DNA of 64,000 nt, from assembly GCF_001692325.1 (NCBI RefSeq), contig NZ_LXKN01000046.1, positions 186,001 through 250,000 on the forward strand, written 5' to 3'. The stretch is from Rhizobium sp. AC27/96 (GTDB taxonomy: Bacteria; Pseudomonadota; Alphaproteobacteria; Rhizobiales; Rhizobiaceae). A program made the translations under genes and the position numbers. Below, in pieces: positions 9,411 through 18,437 of the stretch (position 1 is its first letter; each line of letters opens with the position of its first letter). The notes beneath the pieces were generated by a model that saw only the letters and a list, made by a program, of their open reading frames with translations, searched no databases and had not been told where the DNA came from.

Positions 9411-11207
9411 TCAAAAGGCTTCCGCAGCCAGTTCCATCATGGTGTCGGCGCCGGTTTCGATGCGGGCCTTGCGCAGTGCCGTTTCCGGCATGATGCGCTC
9501 CATATAGAACCGCGCCGTGACAAGCTTGTTCTTCAGATAATCCTCTCGCGCACTGTTGCCAGCCGCAAGGCCATCCTGCGCCGCCTTTGCCATCTTCGCC
9601 CACATATAGCCGAGGACGACGAGGCCGAAGAGGTGCATGTAGTCGGTCGATCCGGCGCCGGCATTGTCGGGCTTGGCCATGGCGTTCTGCATGAACCACA
9701 TGGTTGAGGCCTGCACGTCATTCAAGCCCTTCTTCAGATGCTTGGTATAGAAAGCCATCTGTTCGTCGTTGCGGTTTTCTTCGCAGAAATCGCCGATTTC
9801 CTTGAAGAGAGCCATGACGGCGCGGCCGCCGTTCAGCGCCAGCTTGCGGCCGACGAGGTCGAGCGCCTGGATGCCGTTGGCGCCCTCATAGATCATGGCG
9901 ATGCGGGCATCGCGGACATACTGGCTCATGCCATGCTCTTCGATATAGCCGTGGCCGCCAAAGACCTGCTGCGCCATGACGGCGTGCTCGAAGCCCTTGT
10001 CGGTCATGACGCCCTTGAGGATCGGCGTCGCGAGGCCGAGGATATCGTCGGCTGCCTGACGGTCCTTCTCGTCCGGGGAGCGATGGGCGATATCGGATTT
10101 CAGCGCCGTCCACAGCAGGAAGGCGCGGCCGGCTTCATTGAAGGCGCGGATGGTCATCAGCGAGCGGCGGATATCGGGATGGACGATGATCGGATCGGCC
10201 TTCTTGTCCGGCGCCTTCGGGCCGGAGAGCGACCGGCCCTGAATGCGCTCGCGGGCATAGTTGGCGGCATTCTGATAGGCGATCTCGGCAATCGACAGAC
10301 CCTGCAGGCCAACGCCGAGGCGTGCCTCGTTCATCATGACGAACATGGCGTTGAGGCCCTTGTTCTCGGCGCCGATCAGGAAGCCCGTTGCCTCGTCATA
10401 GTTCATCACGCAGGTCGCATTGCCGTGGATGCCCATCTTGTGCTCGATCGCGCCGCAGGAGACCGGGTTGCGCGCACCGAGCGAGCCATCTTCCTTGACG
10501 ATGAACTTCGGCACTATGAAGAGCGAGATGCCCTTGGTGCCCTCGGGCGCACCTTCGATGCGGGCAAGGACGAGATGGACGATATTGTCCGTCATGTCGT
10601 GCTCGCCGGCGGAAATGAAAATCTTCTGGCCTGAGATCTTGTAGCTGCCATCGGCCTGGGGCACCGCCTTGGTGCGCAAGAGGCCGAGATCGGTGCCGCA
10701 ATGCGGCTCGGTGAGGTTCATCGTGCCCGACCAGCTGCCCTCGACCATCTTCCGCAGATAGGTCTGCTTCTGTGCGTCGGTACCATGCACGAGGATGGCG
10801 GCGATCGCGCCCTGCGTCAGGCCCGGATACATCATCAGTGACATGTTGGCGGCGGAGGTATATTCGCCGACGGCACAGTGCAGGACATAGGGAAGCCCTT
10901 GCCCGCCGAATTCCTCCGGCACGGCGAGACCCAGCCAGCCGCCTTCGCGATAGGCGTCATAGGCTTCCTTGAAGCCCTTCGGCGTCGACACGGTGCCGTC
11001 GTCGTGGCGCACGCAGCCTTCCTGATCACCGGAATAGTTGAGCGGGAAGAGCACCTCTTCCGAAATCTTGGCCGCCTCGCCGACGATCGCCTCGATCATG
11101 TCGGGCGTGGCGTCGGCATAGCCCGGAAGATTGTTGTAGCGCTCCAGCCCGAGCACATCGTTCAGGACGAACAGCGTATCGTTCACCGGGGCCTTGTAGA
11201 CTGGCAT
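9411..11207 (-). CDS. Acyl-CoA dehydrogenase, long (~600-residue) form
   Basis: An FAD enzyme for the first oxidation step of beta-oxidation, 598 residues, of the long subfamily with an extra N-terminal segment and a C-terminal helical ACDH_C domain. Signatures are MNLTEPHCGTDLGLL in the FAD/substrate region and the IYEGANGIQALDLVGR block near residue 450, which carries the probable catalytic Glu. The ATG at 11207 has GGAGGAATTCGAGAA before it, a strong ribosome site. A reading 17 codons longer has none. It heads the operon with fadA and fadB and is preceded by a palindromic operator at 11274. Confidence 0.93.
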   Translation of the reverse strand: MPVYKAPVNDTLFVLNDVLGLERYNNLPGYADATPDMIEAIVGEAAKISEEVLFPLNYSGDQEGCVRHDDGTVSTPKGFKEAYDAYREGGWLGLAVPEEFGGQGLPYVLHCAVGEYTSAANMSLMMYPGLTQGAIAAILVHGTDAQKQTYLRKMVEGSWSGTMNLTEPHCGTDLGLLRTKAVPQADGSYKISGQKIFISAGEHDMTDNIVHLVLARIEGAPEGTKGISLFIVPKFIVKEDGSLGARNPVSCGAIEHKMGIHGNATCVMNYDEATGFLIGAENKGLNAMFVMMNEARLGVGLQGLSIAEIAYQNAANYARERIQGRSLSGPKAPDKKADPIIVHPDIRRSLMTIRAFNEAGRAFLLWTALKSDIAHRSPDEKDRQAADDILGLATPILKGVMTDKGFEHAVMAQQVFGGHGYIEEHGMSQYVRDARIAMIYEGANGIQALDLVGRKLALNGGRAVMALFKEIGDFCEENRNDEQMAFYTKHLKKGLNDVQASTMWFMQNAMAKPDNAGAGSTDYMHLFGLVVLGYMWAKMAKAAQDGLAAGNSAREDYLKNKLVTARFYMERIMPETALRKARIETGADTMMELAAEAF

Positions 11208-11273
11208 TTCTCGAATTCCTCCAATTCGCCGCCGGACCTCAAATTCCGGCCATTGCATTACTCTTACAAAATA

Positions 11274-11295
11274 TTGACGTTTGCGTAAACGTCAA
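11274..11295 (-). promoter_or_regulatory. Palindromic operator/promoter of the beta-oxidation operon
   Basis: TTGACGTTT-GCGT-AAACGTCAA is a 22-bp palindrome with one mismatch. On the minus strand its left half doubles as a -35 (TTGACG), with TATTTT 16 bases further on as a possible -10, so a bound protein would block transcription. The same palindrome occurs at 58521 before the nitronate monooxygenase gene. It resembles, from memory, MerR-type LiuR operators of fatty-acid and branched-chain catabolism; the regulator is not in this window. Confidence 0.7.
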
Positions 11296-11456
11296 ATCTG
11301 TATCGAGCGCTGAATTTTTGGTGAAGCGATGAGCCGGCTCCCAAGATGGAGGCAAGGCAAAATACCGCTCCTGAGATCGCCGATGCAGCCGGAACATAAG
11401 AATAGCAGGCCATTCGAGAGCAGAACCAGAATAAAAGGTTAAGACTTCGACGAAAC

Positions 11457-11472
11457 TTAACGAGTTGTTTAC
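11457..11472 (+). promoter_or_regulatory. CtrA-like box upstream of podJ (weak)
   Basis: TTAA-N7-TTTAC differs by one base from the CtrA consensus TTAA-N7-TTAAC and lies about 210 bases before podJ, a cell-polarity gene. The 389 bases between the operator at 11274 and podJ contain no gene I can support. A single half-degenerate match is weak evidence. Confidence 0.3.
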
Positions 11473-11684
11473 CACGTTTCGTAAATTGTATGTGTTGAGC
11501 AGCAATGCTTCGCGTTTCTTCATCTTATCCTTTGGGGGACGCCGTTTTGCGGCTCGGTTTGAGGAAAGCCAATACATTTATCCCTTTCCCGATGGCGGGA
11601 TGCGGACAGCGCGGAGATGCCGCGATGTCTTCACCCTGTCGGTCCGGTGGCCCGAGTGGTCCATAGTTCGAAGCGAGCAAAGAC

Positions 11685-14600
11685 ATGAGCGGATCGCGAT
11701 CAAATCCTACCGGCACGGGCGACTGGGCGTCGCTGGATGCTTTGAGCCGCACCATCGAAGGGCTGGAGGCCCGCATCGAGGGTTTGATGGGCACCGCCGC
11801 CTCGCGGGAGACGCACCAGCGCGTCGCGGCCGGCTATGGCGCCGTGCCGGTGCGTGCCGCCCCGCCCGAACGCATGCCGCCACGCACCGAACGCGAGATT
11901 CCCGTCAGCCGACCCTATGAGCGTCCGCTGCGCGCCGAGCGTCAGGAGAGCGATGTCCGCCCCGATCCGCTCGCGGAAATCCGCCAGCGCCAGCGCGCAC
12001 TTGAAGCAAACCGCGAGCGGCTGCATGCCCGCCGCGAGGAAATCACGCAGGCCGAACCCCAGCCGGCCCGCCGTCCGCTCGATCCCTATAACCCGCGCCA
12101 GCCCCAGCGGCCGGCCGCCGAAAGCTCCATCGACATCGCCCAGGCGCTTGTCAATCTTCGCCAGGATCTCAAGCGCGACATCGCCGAGAGCGTGACCCGC
12201 GAAGTCGGCGCGCTGCGCGCCGAAATCCGCGATATCCGCGAACATGCCGGCGACAAGCATTTTGCAGCAGACGTGCGCGAAGACATGGCGCGGCTTGCCG
12301 ACAGCATCAACCAGCTCACCGGGCAACCGGAAACGGCGGGCCTGAAGGCCGAGTTCGACGAGCTGCGTTCGCTGATGGACGGCCTTGCCCGCGAGGAATC
12401 GCTCCACCATGTCGAGCGCCAGGTAAAGGCGATCGATACATCAGGCCTGCAGGATGAACTCGTCTCGCTCGCCTACCGCCTCGACGATATCAAGCAGCAC
12501 CTCGGCGGCATGAACGACAGCCCCGCCGTGCATGCGCTCGAAAACAAGCTGCTGACGATCGCAACCGCGATGGAAAGCCTTGGCAGCATGATGCAGCCGC
12601 AGGACCAGGCGATGCAGCGCCTGGAAGGGCGCATCGGCGGCCTTGCCAACCAGATCGATCTCATGAGCCGTGATGCCGCGCAGCGCCAGCCGGCCGATGA
12701 TCTTTCCGGCCGTCTCGAAGCGCTTGCCATGCGCATCGATGAGCTGGGCGGCGCCAAGGCCGTTGCCCGCCTTGAGGAACGCATCGATGAGCTCTCGCAC
12801 CTGATGGAGCGCTCGCAGAAGGTCACACCGCAGCCAGAACTCGTCAGCTATCTCGCCGACATCTCCCACAAGATCGATGCGCTGGAACATGGATCCGTCG
12901 GCAATGTGCTGGCGGACCGGCTGGATTACCTTGCCCGCCGTATCGACGAGATTGACTATCACCCGCCGGTCGCGGCAGCAGGCTTGGACGACACAATGGC
13001 CCGCCGGCTGGAAGGCCGCCTCTCCGATATCGCGGCGCGGCTGGAAGCCAGCACCGCGGCACCGGCGACGGACACACAGGCGTTGCGCAATCTCGAAGAT
13101 CAGATTGCCCACCTGTCCGCGCTGCTCGTCAACGAGCCACGAGCCGCCGTCGATCATATCCCTGTCGATCTCGACCGCCGGATGGGCGCCATCGAAGACT
13201 ATATGGCGACGAATGACGAATACATCATCGAGGCCGCACGCCATGCGGCCGAAGCTGTCGTCGAGGCCTATTCGCGCGAAGGCGGGATCGGCGGCGGCGC
13301 GCAGGCCGGCGACATGGCGGCGCTGACGGCACTTGCCGAAGACCTCCGCCATCTCGAAGATCTCAGCCGCGCCAGCGACGAGCGTACCCACCGCACCTTC
13401 GAGGCGCTGCACGGCACGCTGCTGCAGATCGCCGATCGGCTCGACCATATGGAACACCGCAGGCCGGCACCCGCCATGCCCGCAGCAGCCTTCGAAAGCG
13501 ATGTCTTCGCCGAAGAAGACGCGCCTGCCATCAAGCCGCCGATGGCTGCGCCGCAGAAGGCCGGCCCGATCATCCGCACGGTTGCGCCGGCGGAAACCGT
13601 CGCCTCTTCCGAAGCCGCCGTTGCCGAAGCGATCGATGCCAATACGAAGGCCGAGATCAAGGCTGCCGCAAAGAAGAGCGGCTCGAAGGCCGGTCTCCTT
13701 GCCGGTCTCGGCAAGCGTTTCTTCACGCCCGAAAAGGCAGAACCGATTTTCCCGCCGGACCGTACGGTCATCGATCAGGCCCCGTCGATCGACGCTGCCG
13801 ACATGATGCCCGGCGAAGAGGCTAACGAGCTGCTTGAGCCAGGCTCGGGCGCACCGGACATCAAGAAGATCCTGGAGCGCGTGCGCGCCAGCCAGAATTC
13901 CACGCGTGGCGGCCGCCAACCAACCGAAAACGAGCGCGCCGACTATATCGCGGCCGCCCGCCGTGCCGCCCAGGCGGCAGCGGTCGAGGTCGACCAGACA
14001 CAGCGCTCGGCACCTTCTTCCAAGAAGGATGCGAAGAAGGGTGGTGCGTTCTCGCGCTTCCGCCGTCCGATCCTGCTTGCCATCGGCGCGGCCCTGCTGG
14101 CGATCATGGCTTTCCCGCTGGTCAACACGCTGACGCGCGGCCAGAAGGCGCCTCCGCCCGCTGAAGTTTCGACGATGGTTGCGCCCGCAGACAACGCGGC
14201 AACCAACAGCGTCGCCATCAATACGGCTCCGACGAGCAACAATCCGGCGCCGGCCGCCAATCAGGCCGCAGCACCAACGGCTTCCGCAACGGAAGCGCCC
14301 GAGGCCCAACCCGCGGCGGCTCCGGCCACGGCGGCAGTTGCCCCGACAAGCGACCATCTGACAGCAGCGGCTCCTCTCGATGGCAACCAGACGGCAGGCG
14401 AAACCCTGGCGCCGGCCGGCAGCGCGCCCTCTGCACAGCAAACGGCAGCCTTCGTCCCCACCGACAAGACGGCGCCAGCCGCTGCTCCGGCAGCCGCGGA
14501 TATCCAGGTGCCGGATGGCATTCAGCCGCCATCGCTCGTGACCGCCGCCAAATCCAGCGACCCAGTGGCCCTCTTCGAGATCGGCGCGCGCTACACGGAT

Positions 14601-15359
14601 GGCCGCGGTGTCGCGGCAGATCTCAAGCAGGCGGCAAACTGGTATCAGCTTTCGGCCGACAAGGGTTATGCACCGGCGCAGTACCGGCTTGCCAGCATGT
14701 ATGAGAAGGGCAACGGCATCGACCGCGATCTTGCCAAGGCCAAGGAATATTACGATCAGGCAGCCAATCAGGGCAATGCCAGCGCCATGCATAACCTTGC
14801 CGTGCTCTACGCTTCCGGCACGGTCGGCCAGCAGGACTATGATTCGGCGGCAAACTGGTTCATCCGCGCCGCCAATCTCGGCGTCTCCGACAGCCAGTTC
14901 AATCTGGCGATCCTTTACGCACGCGGCAATGGCGTGAAGACGGATCTGCAGGAATCCTACAAGTGGTTCGCGATTGCCGCAAAGAGTGGTGACAAGGACG
15001 CGGCGCAGAAGCGTGACGAAGTCGCCAATGCGATGAAGCCGGCCGATCTTGAGAGCGCACGTGCCAAGGTCGATCTCTGGAAGGTGCAGCCGGCCGACCC
15101 CAAGGCCAACGGCACCGACATCCCCGACGAATGGACCACCGGCAAGGGTGTGAACACCGCCTCCATCGACATGAAAAAGGCCATCCGCAACATCCAGGCA
15201 ATTCTGAACAAGAATGGTTTCGATGCCGGTGCGCCCGATGGCGCCATGGGTGACAAGACCGTGGCGGCACTGAAGAGCTTCCAGAAATCAGTCGGCCTGC
15301 CATCCGACGGTCGGGTGACCGATCAGGTCGTCAAGGAGCTTCTCGCCCGCAACAAATAG
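11685..15359 (+). CDS. podJ: Polar organelle development protein PodJ-like
   Basis: A large (1224-residue) pole-organising scaffold. PodJ marks the growing pole in Agrobacterium and other Rhizobiales. Residues 1-~780 are charged, with long predicted coiled coils rich in LEERIDEL/RRIDEI-type heptads, and are cytoplasmic. A basic stretch and one membrane segment follow at ~792-812 (ILLAIGAALLAIMAFPLV). Next is an Ala/Pro/Thr-rich periplasmic linker, then Sel1-type repeats from ~958 to ~1105 (repeated A..WY..AA..G units). A peptidoglycan-binding type 1 domain ends the protein (~1160-1222). This domain order matches PodJ. The ribosome site is poor (GCGAGCAAAGAC), so the exact start is less sure than the identity. 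Confidence 0.9.
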   Translation: MSGSRSNPTGTGDWASLDALSRTIEGLEARIEGLMGTAASRETHQRVAAGYGAVPVRAAPPERMPPRTEREIPVSRPYERPLRAERQESDVRPDPLAEIRQRQRALEANRERLHARREEITQAEPQPARRPLDPYNPRQPQRPAAESSIDIAQALVNLRQDLKRDIAESVTREVGALRAEIRDIREHAGDKHFAADVREDMARLADSINQLTGQPETAGLKAEFDELRSLMDGLAREESLHHVERQVKAIDTSGLQDELVSLAYRLDDIKQHLGGMNDSPAVHALENKLLTIATAMESLGSMMQPQDQAMQRLEGRIGGLANQIDLMSRDAAQRQPADDLSGRLEALAMRIDELGGAKAVARLEERIDELSHLMERSQKVTPQPELVSYLADISHKIDALEHGSVGNVLADRLDYLARRIDEIDYHPPVAAAGLDDTMARRLEGRLSDIAARLEASTAAPATDTQALRNLEDQIAHLSALLVNEPRAAVDHIPVDLDRRMGAIEDYMATNDEYIIEAARHAAEAVVEAYSREGGIGGGAQAGDMAALTALAEDLRHLEDLSRASDERTHRTFEALHGTLLQIADRLDHMEHRRPAPAMPAAAFESDVFAEEDAPAIKPPMAAPQKAGPIIRTVAPAETVASSEAAVAEAIDANTKAEIKAAAKKSGSKAGLLAGLGKRFFTPEKAEPIFPPDRTVIDQAPSIDAADMMPGEEANELLEPGSGAPDIKKILERVRASQNSTRGGRQPTENERADYIAAARRAAQAAAVEVDQTQRSAPSSKKDAKKGGAFSRFRRPILLAIGAALLAIMAFPLVNTLTRGQKAPPPAEVSTMVAPADNAATNSVAINTAPTSNNPAPAANQAAAPTASATEAPEAQPAAAPATAAVAPTSDHLTAAAPLDGNQTAGETLAPAGSAPSAQQTAAFVPTDKTAPAAAPAAADIQVPDGIQPPSLVTAAKSSDPVALFEIGARYTDGRGVAADLKQAANWYQLSADKGYAPAQYRLASMYEKGNGIDRDLAKAKEYYDQAANQGNASAMHNLAVLYASGTVGQQDYDSAANWFIRAANLGVSDSQFNLAILYARGNGVKTDLQESYKWFAIAAKSGDKDAAQKRDEVANAMKPADLESARAKVDLWKVQPADPKANGTDIPDEWTTGKGVNTASIDMKKAIRNIQAILNKNGFDAGAPDGAMGDKTVAALKSFQKSVGLPSDGRVTDQVVKELLARNK

Positions 15360-15394
15360 GCCCTTGCGGCTCCTGTGGAATTCAAGACATCGGC

Positions 15395-15420
15395 ATGCCG
15401 GCGCCACCACGCCGGCATTT
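15395..15420 (+). terminator. Intrinsic terminator after podJ
   Basis: The stem ATGCCGGC / GCCGGCAT with an 8-base loop, followed by TTGTCGTTT, lies 36 bases past the podJ stop. The ~240 bases from here to the next gene hold nothing else I recognise. Confidence 0.6.
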
Positions 15421-15662
15421 GTCGTTTCTGGGGAGTTTCGACGGCATCACCACTATCTTCACCGATTGCGCCACCGGCGTCACAGAAATGCGAAAATGGT
15501 CGTGCTACGTCGTGGACTCGTAATGGCGTAAGATGAGACGAATGTAGGCTATCAGCCACTCGAAGTCTGTCACATCGACTCATGCCGATTTTGAAGTGTA
15601 CTTCGAGGTAATCCGGAATCGTGTTACGTCTCCAAAGTGTCAACCTGCGTTACGAGGTGCCG

Positions 15663-15983
15663 ATGTCATTGTTTGAAGACAACGCCACAATCCTACGGAA
15701 AATCGAATCTGATGGGAACGACCTCGGCTCGCCTCGGTCCATTGATTTCTGCCACATCTTCCCTGACAAAATATCGGCTGACGCTTTCGCCCAAGTGGCT
15801 GAAACGGAAGGGTTTGCCATCGCAGTGGAAGAAGTCGAGCGAGAAACGAACCCCTGGGACGTAACGGTATCGAAGGAAATGACTCCAACCTGCAGTGCCA
15901 TCACTGACACCGAAGAGCGCTTGGACGCGTTGGCGCGATCATATCAAGGTCGAGCAGATGGCTGGGGCTTCTTCAACGTCTGA
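15663..15983 (+). CDS. RraB-like protein (regulator of ribonuclease E activity B family)
   Basis: A 106-residue acidic protein with the RraB family pattern. An N-terminal DGNDLGSPRSIDFCHIF is followed by a central A..GF segment, the PWDVTVSKEMTP block at ~72-83, an IT..E..LD..A helix and a terminal DGWGFF. E. coli RraB binds RNase E and alters mRNA decay; related domains also occur as toxin immunity proteins, so the role here is open. The ATG at 15663 has GAGGTG before it, while a longer frame from 15621 has no ribosome site. The gene stands alone and its base composition is visibly less GC-rich than podJ, which hints at independent acquisition. Confidence 0.7.
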   Translation: MSLFEDNATILRKIESDGNDLGSPRSIDFCHIFPDKISADAFAQVAETEGFAIAVEEVERETNPWDVTVSKEMTPTCSAITDTEERLDALARSYQGRADGWGFFNV

Positions 15984-16152
15984 TTACGCCAGGTTTATGA
16001 GTTCATGACCTAGAGTGAGGCCGGCAATTCGAAAGCTGAAGCCGCATGGCTTTTCCTAAGGCTCTGGCAATGATTTCAGATTAGGTTTCGCCGTTTAAAG
16101 GGGAAATGGGCTCCGGCCACCGCGCCGAGATGCCTGCAAATGGGAACAACGC

Positions 16153-17076
16153 GTGACGATCTATCTGCCGATCGCAGAACTGTCGGTGAATATCTTTATT
16201 ATTCTCGGCATGGGCGCAGCCGTAGGGTTCCTCTCCGGCATGTTCGGCGTCGGCGGCGGTTTTCTCATCACGCCCCTCCTCATCTTTTACAACATCCCGC
16301 CTGTCGTTGCGGTCGCAACTGGTTCCAATCAGGTCGTTGCCTCCTCGGTCTCCGGCGCGCTCACCCATTTCCGTCGCGGCTCGCTTGATCTGAAACTGGG
16401 CTCGATCCTGCTTGCCGGCGGCCTGGCAGGCGCGACGTTCGGCCTTTGGCTGTTCGTGCTGCTGCGACGCCTGGGCCAGATCGACCTGATCATTTCGCTG
16501 ATCTACGTGCTCCTGCTTGGTACCGTGGGAACCCTGATGCTGTGGGAGAGCGTGCGGGCCATGCGCCGTGCCGCTGGAAAACTGCCGCCGGCAACGGGCA
16601 AGCCGCGTCATCACAGCTGGGTGCAGCGCCTGCCGCTGAAGCTCCGCTTCAAGAAATCCAAGCTCTATCTCAGCGCCATTCCCATCATCGGCCTCGGCTT
16701 CTTCGTCGGCATGCTGACCCCCATGGGTATCGGCGGCGGCTTCATCCTCGTGCCCGCGATGATCTATCTGCTGCGCGTGCCGACGAACGTGGTTGTCGGA
16801 ACCTCGCTGTTCCAGGTTATCTTCGTGACGGCCTTCACCACCATCGTTCAGGCTGCAACCAACTATTCCGTCGATATCGTGCTGGCCTTCCTGCTGATGG
16901 TTGCGGGCGTCATCGGCGCCCAATACGGCGTGCGCGTCGGCCAAAGGCTCCGCGGCGAGCAGCTTCGCGCCCTGCTCGGTCTCCTTGTTCTCGCCGTCGG
17001 GCTGCGTCTGGCGATAGCCCTGGTGGTCACGCCGGCAGACGTCTATTCGGTCGTGCTGGAAGGCGTGAGCCGATGA
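16153..17076 (+). CDS. TauE/SafE-family sulfite/anion exporter
   Basis: A 307-residue inner-membrane permease with about 8 membrane segments. It shows the internal duplication of the family: FGVGGGFLITPLL near residue 31 and MGIGGGFILVPAMI near residue 196, each followed by a VV..T...Q....S-type helix. Members export sulfite, sulfonates or other organic anions. The start is GTG at 16153. Its TGA overlaps the ATG of the next gene by four bases, so the two are translationally coupled. Confidence 0.9.
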   Translation: MTIYLPIAELSVNIFIILGMGAAVGFLSGMFGVGGGFLITPLLIFYNIPPVVAVATGSNQVVASSVSGALTHFRRGSLDLKLGSILLAGGLAGATFGLWLFVLLRRLGQIDLIISLIYVLLLGTVGTLMLWESVRAMRRAAGKLPPATGKPRHHSWVQRLPLKLRFKKSKLYLSAIPIIGLGFFVGMLTPMGIGGGFILVPAMIYLLRVPTNVVVGTSLFQVIFVTAFTTIVQAATNYSVDIVLAFLLMVAGVIGAQYGVRVGQRLRGEQLRALLGLLVLAVGLRLAIALVVTPADVYSVVLEGVSR

Positions 17077-17882
17077 GAGGTTTCGCGCTGCTCCTCGCCA
17101 CGACCTTGCTGCTCGCGCCACTTGCCGCCCAGGCACAGGTGCTGCTCGACCAGCCCACGACCTCGAACACATCGCGGGAAACGATGGAGATCGGTACCTC
17201 CACCAGCGAAATCGCCATCACCTCGGACTTTGCCGGCGCCGATCTGACGATCTTCGGCGCGCTCTCCAACACCGATCAGCTGCTTCTGGCAATCGGCCAA
17301 TACGACATCGTCGTCGTGCTGGAGGGGCCACGCGAGAATGCCACCGTGCGCAGGAAAGAGCGCGTCTTCGGTATCTGGGTCAACACTCGCTCGATGACCT
17401 TCGAGCATGTGCCGCAGGCCTATTCGCTGTCGAGCACGCGTGCGGTCGACAATATCACCGCTCCGCTCGAACTCAGCGACCGCGGCATCGGCGTCGACCA
17501 TATTCCCCTCACCCCTGTAGGCTTTGTCGGCAATGTCGCCGATGTGCCGGAATTCCGGCAGGCCTTTCGGCGGCTGCAAACGGCAGGCGGCCTCTACGAG
17601 AGCGATCCGGCCGGCGTTCGCTTCGTCAGCTCCACATTGTTCAAGGCGACCCTGAGGCTTCCGGCCGACGTGCCGAACGGCGTGCATACGGTGCGTGCCT
17701 ATCTCTTCAAGAGCGGCAAGTTCCTGAACGAAAAATCCCTGCCGTTGCGGGTCATCAAGACGGGCATCGAGCAGATGATAACCGACGCGGCGCATCAACG
17801 GCCGATCGCCTATGGCGTCTTCTCTGTGCTGCTGGCTCTGGTGACGGGATGGGGCGCCAGCTTCATGTTCCGGAAAAACTGA
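17073..17882 (+). CDS. TIGR02186-family membrane-anchored periplasmic protein
   Basis: A 269-residue protein with a cleavable signal peptide (about residues 1-22, ending AAQAQ), a long periplasmic beta-rich region (GADLTIFGAL, VVVLEGPRENATVRRKERV) and one C-terminal membrane helix (GVFSVLLALVTGWGASFMF). This is the conserved partner found directly after TauE/SafE genes in alphaproteobacteria. Its function is unknown, perhaps a periplasmic subunit or substrate handler for the exporter. The ATG overlaps the upstream stop as ATGA. It abuts the convergent hxlR gene with no spacer. Confidence 0.85.
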   Translation: MRGFALLLATTLLLAPLAAQAQVLLDQPTTSNTSRETMEIGTSTSEIAITSDFAGADLTIFGALSNTDQLLLAIGQYDIVVVLEGPRENATVRRKERVFGIWVNTRSMTFEHVPQAYSLSSTRAVDNITAPLELSDRGIGVDHIPLTPVGFVGNVADVPEFRQAFRRLQTAGGLYESDPAGVRFVSSTLFKATLRLPADVPNGVHTVRAYLFKSGKFLNEKSLPLRVIKTGIEQMITDAAHQRPIAYGVFSVLLALVTGWGASFMFRKN

Positions 17883-18386
17883 TCAACCGCTTTTCTTCCG
17901 ATCTACGACTTCAAGATAGGCCTCCGTCAATCGGCCGAGCACAGAAGGCGTGCCCGGCGGCAGCACCTTGCCGAGATGTTTGGCACGAAGCTCGTCCATG
18001 AATTCTTCCCATAGCTTCGGGCCACCGTTTTCGAGCAGCTCGGCACGGATCGACAGTTCTTCAGACACCGGAAGATGCTTGCGGCCCCAGGCGCCCATAT
18101 GGGCAAAGAGCGGCACAAGGTCGATCGCCATTTCCGTGAGGCTGTAAATAGCTTTCTGCTTGTGGCTGGGATCATCTTCGCGGGTGAGAAGCCCGCGCTC
18201 GACCAGCCTCTTCAGCCGGTCGGCAAGGATATTCGACGCAATGCCCTCCTGCGACCCTTGCAACAGCTCACGAAAATGCCGGCGATTGCCGAACATGATG
18301 TCCCTGATGACGATCAGGCTCCAGCGATCGCCGAGGATTTCCAGGGTCAGATTGATCGGGCAGCCGGAGCGATGCAATGCGTCCAT
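17883..18386 (-). CDS. HxlR-family transcriptional regulator
   Basis: A 167-residue winged-helix regulator. The N-terminal HRSGCPINLTLEILGDRW with Cys9, then RHFRELL and ILADRLKRLVERGLL, are HxlR signatures. Many HxlR proteins sense redox state or electrophiles through this cysteine. The ATG at 18386 has GGAG 6 bases upstream; the TTG four codons earlier is the SD-overlapping frame and less likely. It is divergent from the reductase gene at 18499, and two similar palindromes lie between them. Confidence 0.9.
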   Translation of the reverse strand: MDALHRSGCPINLTLEILGDRWSLIVIRDIMFGNRRHFRELLQGSQEGIASNILADRLKRLVERGLLTREDDPSHKQKAIYSLTEMAIDLVPLFAHMGAWGRKHLPVSEELSIRAELLENGGPKLWEEFMDELRAKHLGKVLPPGTPSVLGRLTEAYLEVVDRKKSG

Positions 18387-18400
18387 AAGGGTCTCCAAAA

Positions 18401-18424
18401 AACTGCTTGCATTTTGCCATCAGT
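18401..18424. promoter_or_regulatory. Candidate HxlR operator, site 1
   Basis: AACTGCTTGC-N5-GCCATCAGT is an imperfect inverted repeat just upstream of hxlR. It is a diverged copy of site 2 at 18438, with the left arm identical. Confidence 0.45.
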
Positions 18425-18437
18425 CTGACTAATTTTC

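Noticed and set aside
6412..9507. A 1031-codon open frame on the plus strand antisense to fadB and fadA
   Set aside because: Its composition mirrors the codon bias of the two well-supported enzymes on the other strand, and it has no recognisable domain or ribosome site.
12441..14792. A 783-codon open frame antisense to podJ
   Set aside because: A shadow of the GC-rich podJ gene; the sequence is arginine- and glycine-rich without domains.
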